A stretch of 64,000 nt of DNA from Acidobacteriota bacterium (lineage in GTDB: Bacteria > Acidobacteriota > Terriglobia > Terriglobales > Acidobacteriaceae), in assembly GCA_023410055.1 (NCBI GenBank), contig JAEYQK010000109.1, forward strand, positions 60,617-124,616. The letters are read 5' to 3'. A program made the translations under genes and the position numbers. The notes below the pieces were generated by a model, which searched no databases, was not told the DNA's origin, and was given only the letters and a program-made list of their open reading frames with translations. This document shows positions 59,962 to 64,000 of the stretch, piece after piece. Position 1 is the stretch's first letter. Every line of letters begins with the position of its first letter.

Positions 59962-62892
59962 ATGCACACGCGATTGAGATACTTGCTCTTCCTTTTTGTG
60001 CTGCTGGTGTGTGCGGCGCAGCTTTCCAACGCTGCCGCAAAACCTGCTGGATTGGATCAGGCCGGCCAGATGGCGGTCGTAAAGCCATGTGGTACGGGGC
60101 AAACAGGGTTCTCGTGGGTAGAAGTACAGAACGGGATTCAGGTCTGCGTGGGGCAGACAGTGAAGAACGTTTTGTTCTACGGCCCGGGCATTGTGCGGGT
60201 GAATGCAAACTTGGGCCGGGTACACACGACACAGCCGAGCCTTGCGGTGATTGCTCATCCTGCGGGTGTGCCGTTCAAGGTTGAGGATAAAGGTCAGCAA
60301 CTGCTTGTTTCCTCTGCTCAACTGCGTATCTCTGTCGACAAGAAAACCGGCGCGCTGAGCTTCCGGAAGGCCAATGGCGAGGAGATAGCTCGCGAGCGAA
60401 CCAGCAATCCTGCGGAGATTAGAGAACTCACGATCTCAAACGAGCCCACGTATGAGGTGAAGCAGAGCTTCACGCTTACACCAGATGAGTCTCTGTACGG
60501 ACTGGGCCAGTACAACCAGTCTTATATGGACTACCGCGGTCAGGAAGTCCTGCTGGTTCAGACGAACATAGGCACGGTGGTTCCGATGCTGATGTCGACC
60601 AAGCGGTACGGCATTCTCTGGGACATCTACTCAAAATCGATTTTCAAGGACGGCGCCGATGGTGCATCGTTCTGGGCCGAGAGCGCGCCTGCGGGCGTCG
60701 ATTACTACTTCATCGCCGCTGACAACATGGATGGCGTGATCGCTGGCTATCGTAGCCTCACTGGCAAAGCGCCGATGTTCCCGCGGCAGGCGTTTGGCTT
60801 GTTCATGAGCAAGGAGCGCTACAAGACTCAAGACCGGTTGATCGAAGTGGTTCGCAATTTCCGCCGCGAGCAATTTCCGATCGACTACATCGTGCAGGAC
60901 TGGCAGTACTGGGGCGGCGACAAGGACGGAACGTGGAGCGGGATGATCTGGAATAAGGAACGCTATCCCGATCCGAAAGGGCTGACTCAAACGCTCCACA
61001 ACGAACTGCACGTCAAGCTGATGAACTCAATTTGGCCGTCGGTTGGCAATGACACGGAGCTGGCACATGAGCTCGATGCCAAGGGTCTGCGTTTCGAGCC
61101 GCTGCATTGGATATCGAAGAAGGCGCGAATCTATGACGCCTACAGTCCCGAAGGCCGCGCGATCTATTTCAAGCACATCAAGAAGGGTCTGCTTGATGTC
61201 GGAGTGGACGCTCTGTGGATGGACGGTACCGAGGTTGAAGTCGGTGGCGCTTGCCATAATCCATACGAAGTAGAGAGAGACATCAAAGGTCTGGGAAGGA
61301 ACGCCCTTGGTGACTTCACGCGCTATCTGAATCCGTACAGCCTGGTAACGACTCAGGGTACCTATGAAGGCCAGCGGGCAGCCAGCAATAAGCGCGTTTT
61401 CACGCTGACTCGCTCGGCTTGGGCAGGACAGCAGCGCTACGGTGCGCTGCCATGGTCAGGCGATACGACTGCGAGTTGGAAGACACTGCAGGCGCAGATT
61501 GCCGGCGGTATCAACATCGCAATGGCTGGGCTGCCGTATTGGACGCAAGACACGGGCGGCTTCTTCGTGAACGATACCGGAGGCGAGAAGAATCCGGAGT
61601 ACCAGGAGTTGTTCGCGCGCTGGCATCAGTTCGGAATCTTCAATCCGATCTACCGCATTCACGGCGCAAGCATCGAGCGCGAGCCCTACATCTTTAAGGA
61701 GAGTGCGCCCGACATTTTCCAGTCGCTGCTGGACGCTGCGCACTTGCGTTACCGGCTTGTGCCGTACATCTATAGCCTCGCTTGGGCGAGCACGAGCGAC
61801 AACTACACGATGATGCGCGGCCTGCCCATGGACTTCCCGGACGATCAGGAAGTTCGAAAGATCGATGATGCGTATTTGTTTGGCCCTGCATTTCTCGTCC
61901 ATCCGATCACGCGGGCGATGTACCGAGTGGGTCCGCCGCGGCCGCCGACCATTCCAACCGAGGCGCTTCAGACCCCGGATGGAAAGCCTGGAGTCGAAGT
62001 CGAGTACTTTGAAGGAACAAACTTCGAGAAATCTGCCGGCAAAGTTGTTGATCCGAAGATCGAGTACACGTGGCCGGGGCCTCCTCTGACTCAGCCACCG
62101 GCGGGTCTCAAGGCGCTGGACTATTTCTCAGGACGCTGGTCGGGATTCCTGACCGCTCCCGAGGAAGGTGAGTATGAGATTGGGCTGGAAGGCGATGACG
62201 GCTTCCGCCTGTGGATCGACGACAAACTCGCAATCCGGGATTGGGACTTTGGCGCATCGCGTTACCGCAGTGCGAAAGTCACTCTCCACCAGGGACAAAA
62301 GGCCGCGTTCAAGATTGAGTACTTCAATGGCACGGGGAATCGCGATTTGCGTCTGAGCTGGCGTACGCCTTCTGCGATCAAGCAGTTCGAGAGTGCGAAG
62401 CCTGCGCTGGACAATTCTTACGTCACCTACTTACCGAAGGGCGCAGGCTGGTACGACTTCTGGACGAACAAACGCTACGATGGCGGACAGAAGGTGACTG
62501 GCAAGTACCCGTTGAATACGATGCCGCTTTACGTGCGGGCAGGTTCGATTGTTCCGATGGGACCTGTGGTTCAATACGCAACCGAGAAGCTGGATGCGCC
62601 GTATGAAATACGCATATATCCGGGTGCGAACGCGAAGTTCACCTTGTATGAAGACGACAACGAAACCTACAACTACGAAAAGGGGCAGTACGCCACGTAT
62701 GAACTATCGTGGAACGATGCAGCCAGGATTTTGACTGTCGGCGATCGGAAGGGAAGCTTCCCTGGGATGGCCCAAAAGCGGACGCTCAAAGTCGTGCTCG
62801 CTGGTCCGGATGTGAATGCGGGAATCGGCGAAGGGGCGGCGAATGCGAAGACCGTCACTTACAGCGGCAGTAGGCTGCAAGTTCGGTTCTAG
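59962..62892 (+). CDS. Exported GH31 glycosidase (alpha-xylosidase/alpha-glucosidase-like) with PA14 insert
   Basis: 976 aa, signal peptide (1-24). GH31 layout: N-terminal galactose-mutarotase-like beta domain (about 45-260), (beta/alpha)8 barrel with nucleophile Asp421 in ALWMDGTE and acid/base Asp501 in WSGDT, then C-terminal beta domains ending LYEDDNETYNYEKG. A PA14 domain (about 677-800: VEVEYFEG, EGEYEIGLEGDDGFRLWIDD, FKIEYFNGTGNRDLRLSW) interrupts the C-terminal part. PA14 occurs in bacterial GH31 alpha-xylosidases acting on xyloglucan oligosaccharides, which favours that activity; alpha-glucosidase is the alternative. A terminator follows. Confidence 0.93.
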   Translation: MHTRLRYLLFLFVLLVCAAQLSNAAAKPAGLDQAGQMAVVKPCGTGQTGFSWVEVQNGIQVCVGQTVKNVLFYGPGIVRVNANLGRVHTTQPSLAVIAHPAGVPFKVEDKGQQLLVSSAQLRISVDKKTGALSFRKANGEEIARERTSNPAEIRELTISNEPTYEVKQSFTLTPDESLYGLGQYNQSYMDYRGQEVLLVQTNIGTVVPMLMSTKRYGILWDIYSKSIFKDGADGASFWAESAPAGVDYYFIAADNMDGVIAGYRSLTGKAPMFPRQAFGLFMSKERYKTQDRLIEVVRNFRREQFPIDYIVQDWQYWGGDKDGTWSGMIWNKERYPDPKGLTQTLHNELHVKLMNSIWPSVGNDTELAHELDAKGLRFEPLHWISKKARIYDAYSPEGRAIYFKHIKKGLLDVGVDALWMDGTEVEVGGACHNPYEVERDIKGLGRNALGDFTRYLNPYSLVTTQGTYEGQRAASNKRVFTLTRSAWAGQQRYGALPWSGDTTASWKTLQAQIAGGINIAMAGLPYWTQDTGGFFVNDTGGEKNPEYQELFARWHQFGIFNPIYRIHGASIEREPYIFKESAPDIFQSLLDAAHLRYRLVPYIYSLAWASTSDNYTMMRGLPMDFPDDQEVRKIDDAYLFGPAFLVHPITRAMYRVGPPRPPTIPTEALQTPDGKPGVEVEYFEGTNFEKSAGKVVDPKIEYTWPGPPLTQPPAGLKALDYFSGRWSGFLTAPEEGEYEIGLEGDDGFRLWIDDKLAIRDWDFGASRYRSAKVTLHQGQKAAFKIEYFNGTGNRDLRLSWRTPSAIKQFESAKPALDNSYVTYLPKGAGWYDFWTNKRYDGGQKVTGKYPLNTMPLYVRAGSIVPMGPVVQYATEKLDAPYEIRIYPGANAKFTLYEDDNETYNYEKGQYATYELSWNDAARILTVGDRKGSFPGMAQKRTLKVVLAGPDVNAGIGEGAANAKTVTYSGSRLQVRF

Positions 62893-62909
62893 AGCAGTAG
62901 AGTGAGGAT

Positions 62910-62945
62910 GTCCCACATCTTGATCGGATGTGGGACTTTCTTGTT
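62910..62945 (+). terminator. Intrinsic terminator of the GH31 gene
   Basis: GTCCCACATC pairs with GATGTGGGAC (10 bp), 7-nt loop, then TTTCTTGTT. Confidence 0.85.
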
Positions 62946-62953
62946 GGCAGGCA

Positions 62954-63616
62954 CTACTCAGCACTCCACGGCTTCAGGCCCTGCGCTTTGTAGCGTATTT
63001 CCGAGAAGGTGACGGTCGAGCCGGCACCTTTTGGCGACTGTGCCGAGAATCCGAATTGGAGTGGTTGCTCCGGCCCGAGATTGAAGGCGCGAGTTACGTT
63101 CCACTTCTTCCCGTCTGTCGAGTAGAACAAGAAGATTGCCTGCCCCGTCTTGGACACTTCCAGGTATACCGAGTTTCCTTCGATCGGGGCGCCGGTATTG
63201 TCGTCAGAGAGTCCGCGAGTAACCACGGAAATGATCGAACCGGTCTTTCCGTTCGGACTCTCGAAGGCGAACTTGACCCAGTTCTTTTCGTCCACATAGA
63301 GAACGAGCGCGCCTGCATCGAACAGCGACTTGAAATCAACCGTGACCTTCGCGCTAAACCAAAAGTCCTTCGGGGCGGGGAAGAGCAGCAACGGTGAAGT
63401 CGATACCTGATCGGTTCCGGTGGGCGCAACGTACCAGTCGGTCTTCTCTCCGGCCTTGATGGTCAGCACTCCGTCTTTGACGCTCCAGTCAGAGGGTTTG
63501 TTGAGCCAATGTGAAGCGTTGGGAAAATCGGGAAGGATGGGGCTAGCGTTGGAGGTTTGTGCTATCGCCGAAATTGATAAGAGTGTAAGGGCAACAACTA
63601 GAATCGTCTTTCGCAT
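62954..63616 (-). CDS. Exported DUF1349-like (concanavalin-fold) protein
   Basis: 220 aa from ATG 63616 (GGAAGAGA upstream); signal peptide (1-20, ends AIAQ). The mature chain shows the DUF1349/regulation-of-enolase-like jelly-roll pattern: NKPSDWSVKDGVLTIKAGEKTDWYV, FWFSAKVTVDFKSLFDAGALVLYVDEKNWVKFAFE split by turns, SVVTRGLSDDN, SVYLEVSKTGQAIFLFYSTDGKKW and FGFSAQSP. Likely carbohydrate-binding and extracytoplasmic. Convergent with the GH31 gene. Confidence 0.82.
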   Translation of the reverse strand: MRKTILVVALTLLSISAIAQTSNASPILPDFPNASHWLNKPSDWSVKDGVLTIKAGEKTDWYVAPTGTDQVSTSPLLLFPAPKDFWFSAKVTVDFKSLFDAGALVLYVDEKNWVKFAFESPNGKTGSIISVVTRGLSDDNTGAPIEGNSVYLEVSKTGQAIFLFYSTDGKKWNVTRAFNLGPEQPLQFGFSAQSPKGAGSTVTFSEIRYKAQGLKPWSAE

Positions 63617-63774
63617 AATCTCTTCCGAAGTTTGTGTGTACAGCTCGTTCACCGATCTGCAACGAACCGTCAATGGCTCGCCCTAAGCAGAAAGGTTTCT
63701 CCAACTTACCAAATCGTGCGATAGTTAACGATAACTTTTGTTGCTGGCCTGTATTCGAACTTATAGTGCGCGAG

Positions 63775-64000
63775 GTGAGTGCTTTGTCTCGGAGATTCCA
63801 TCAGCTCCTTTTGCTCGTTGTAGCTGCGTTTCCGTTCTTCGCCCCGTCGATCGCCAATGCGGCTGCCCTTGGAGCGAGCGACTTTCGGGGGTTGTCGGTT
63901 CGGGCTGATTGCGGAGTCCTGACTGTGACGCCGATTGCGGAAGACGCATTGCGAGTTCGGTGCGCTCCCGGAGAGCCGCAGGAGAGACTCAGCCTTGTGC
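63775..64000 (+). CDS. Start of an exported protein, cut by the window end
   Basis: Open to the last base. GTG 63775 (or 63766) begins a signal peptide (LLLLVVAAFPFFAPSIANA). The visible mature part, SDFRGLSVRADCGVLTVTPIAEDALRVRCAPGEP, has the look of the N-terminal beta domain of GH31-type glycosidases, so a second GH31 gene is possible. Too short to be sure. Confidence 0.5.
   Translation, partial: MSALSRRFHQLLLLVVAAFPFFAPSIANAAALGASDFRGLSVRADCGVLTVTPIAEDALRVRCAPGEPQERLSLV

Overview
The window looks like chromosomal DNA of a Gram-negative, soil-type bacterium, most probably an Acidobacteriota (Terriglobia/Koribacter-like). This is inferred from the family mix: many small exported proteins of types common in that phylum, a TonB-like energy transducer, very large multihaem cytochromes, a DcaP-like porin, a GH31 enzyme with a PA14 insert, and dispersed palindromic repeats behind genes. 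No rRNA, tRNA, CRISPR array, prophage or transposase gene was seen.

Region by region. 0.2-3.6 kb (minus): exported M28 peptidase, a thioredoxin-fold peroxiredoxin and mutY. 3.8-5.8 kb (plus): three translationally coupled secreted proteins ending in a matrixin-type metalloprotease. 6-9.5 kb: a Gly/Thr-rich exported protein, exported unknowns and pfkA. 9.7-16.9 kb: a class III nucleotidyl-cyclase-like protein, a TonB-domain protein, a SRPBCC protein, a small membrane protein and a DUF72 protein. 17-22 kb: alaS, a repeat-rich gap, a UPF0104-type flippase-like protein and a hotdog thioesterase. 22.5-30.4 kb (minus): porin, OFA-family MFS carrier and two acetyl-CoA synthetase paralogues, apparently a carboxylate uptake and activation unit, with a perfect CRP/FNR-type palindrome upstream. 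31-43 kb: stress and housekeeping genes (UspA, exported rubrerythrin, DUF2231, LolD-like ATPase, Ig-like lectin-type protein, response regulator, PhzF, 1-Cys peroxiredoxin, cold-shock protein, MscS channel, GerW-like protein, aminotransferase). 42.8-45.9 kb (minus): a radical SAM protein behind dxs.

46.0-59.8 kb is the most striking part: nine plus-strand genes, mostly overlapping or nearly so. They encode an NtrC-type sigma-54 activator, a CHASE2 histidine kinase, a FecR-domain protein, a 23-haem and a 28-haem cytochrome c (CXXCH counted by eye), an outer-membrane beta-barrel, an exported protein, a membrane cytochrome-b-like protein and a membrane-anchored ferredoxin/FAD/NAD(P) oxidoreductase. 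Read together they make a candidate trans-envelope electron conduit from NAD(P)H through flavin, Fe-S and haem b to periplasmic multihaem wires and an outer-membrane barrel, with its own two-component control.

60-64 kb: exported GH31 alpha-xylosidase/glucosidase-like enzyme with a PA14 insert, a DUF1349-type lectin-fold protein and the start of another exported protein cut by the window end. Two families of palindromic REP-like elements (GGACGGGGC..GCCCCGTCC and CGCCGGAC..GTCCGGCG) occur repeatedly between 20 and 43 kb, sometimes amplified into tandem arrays, and were not noticed in the cytochrome region.
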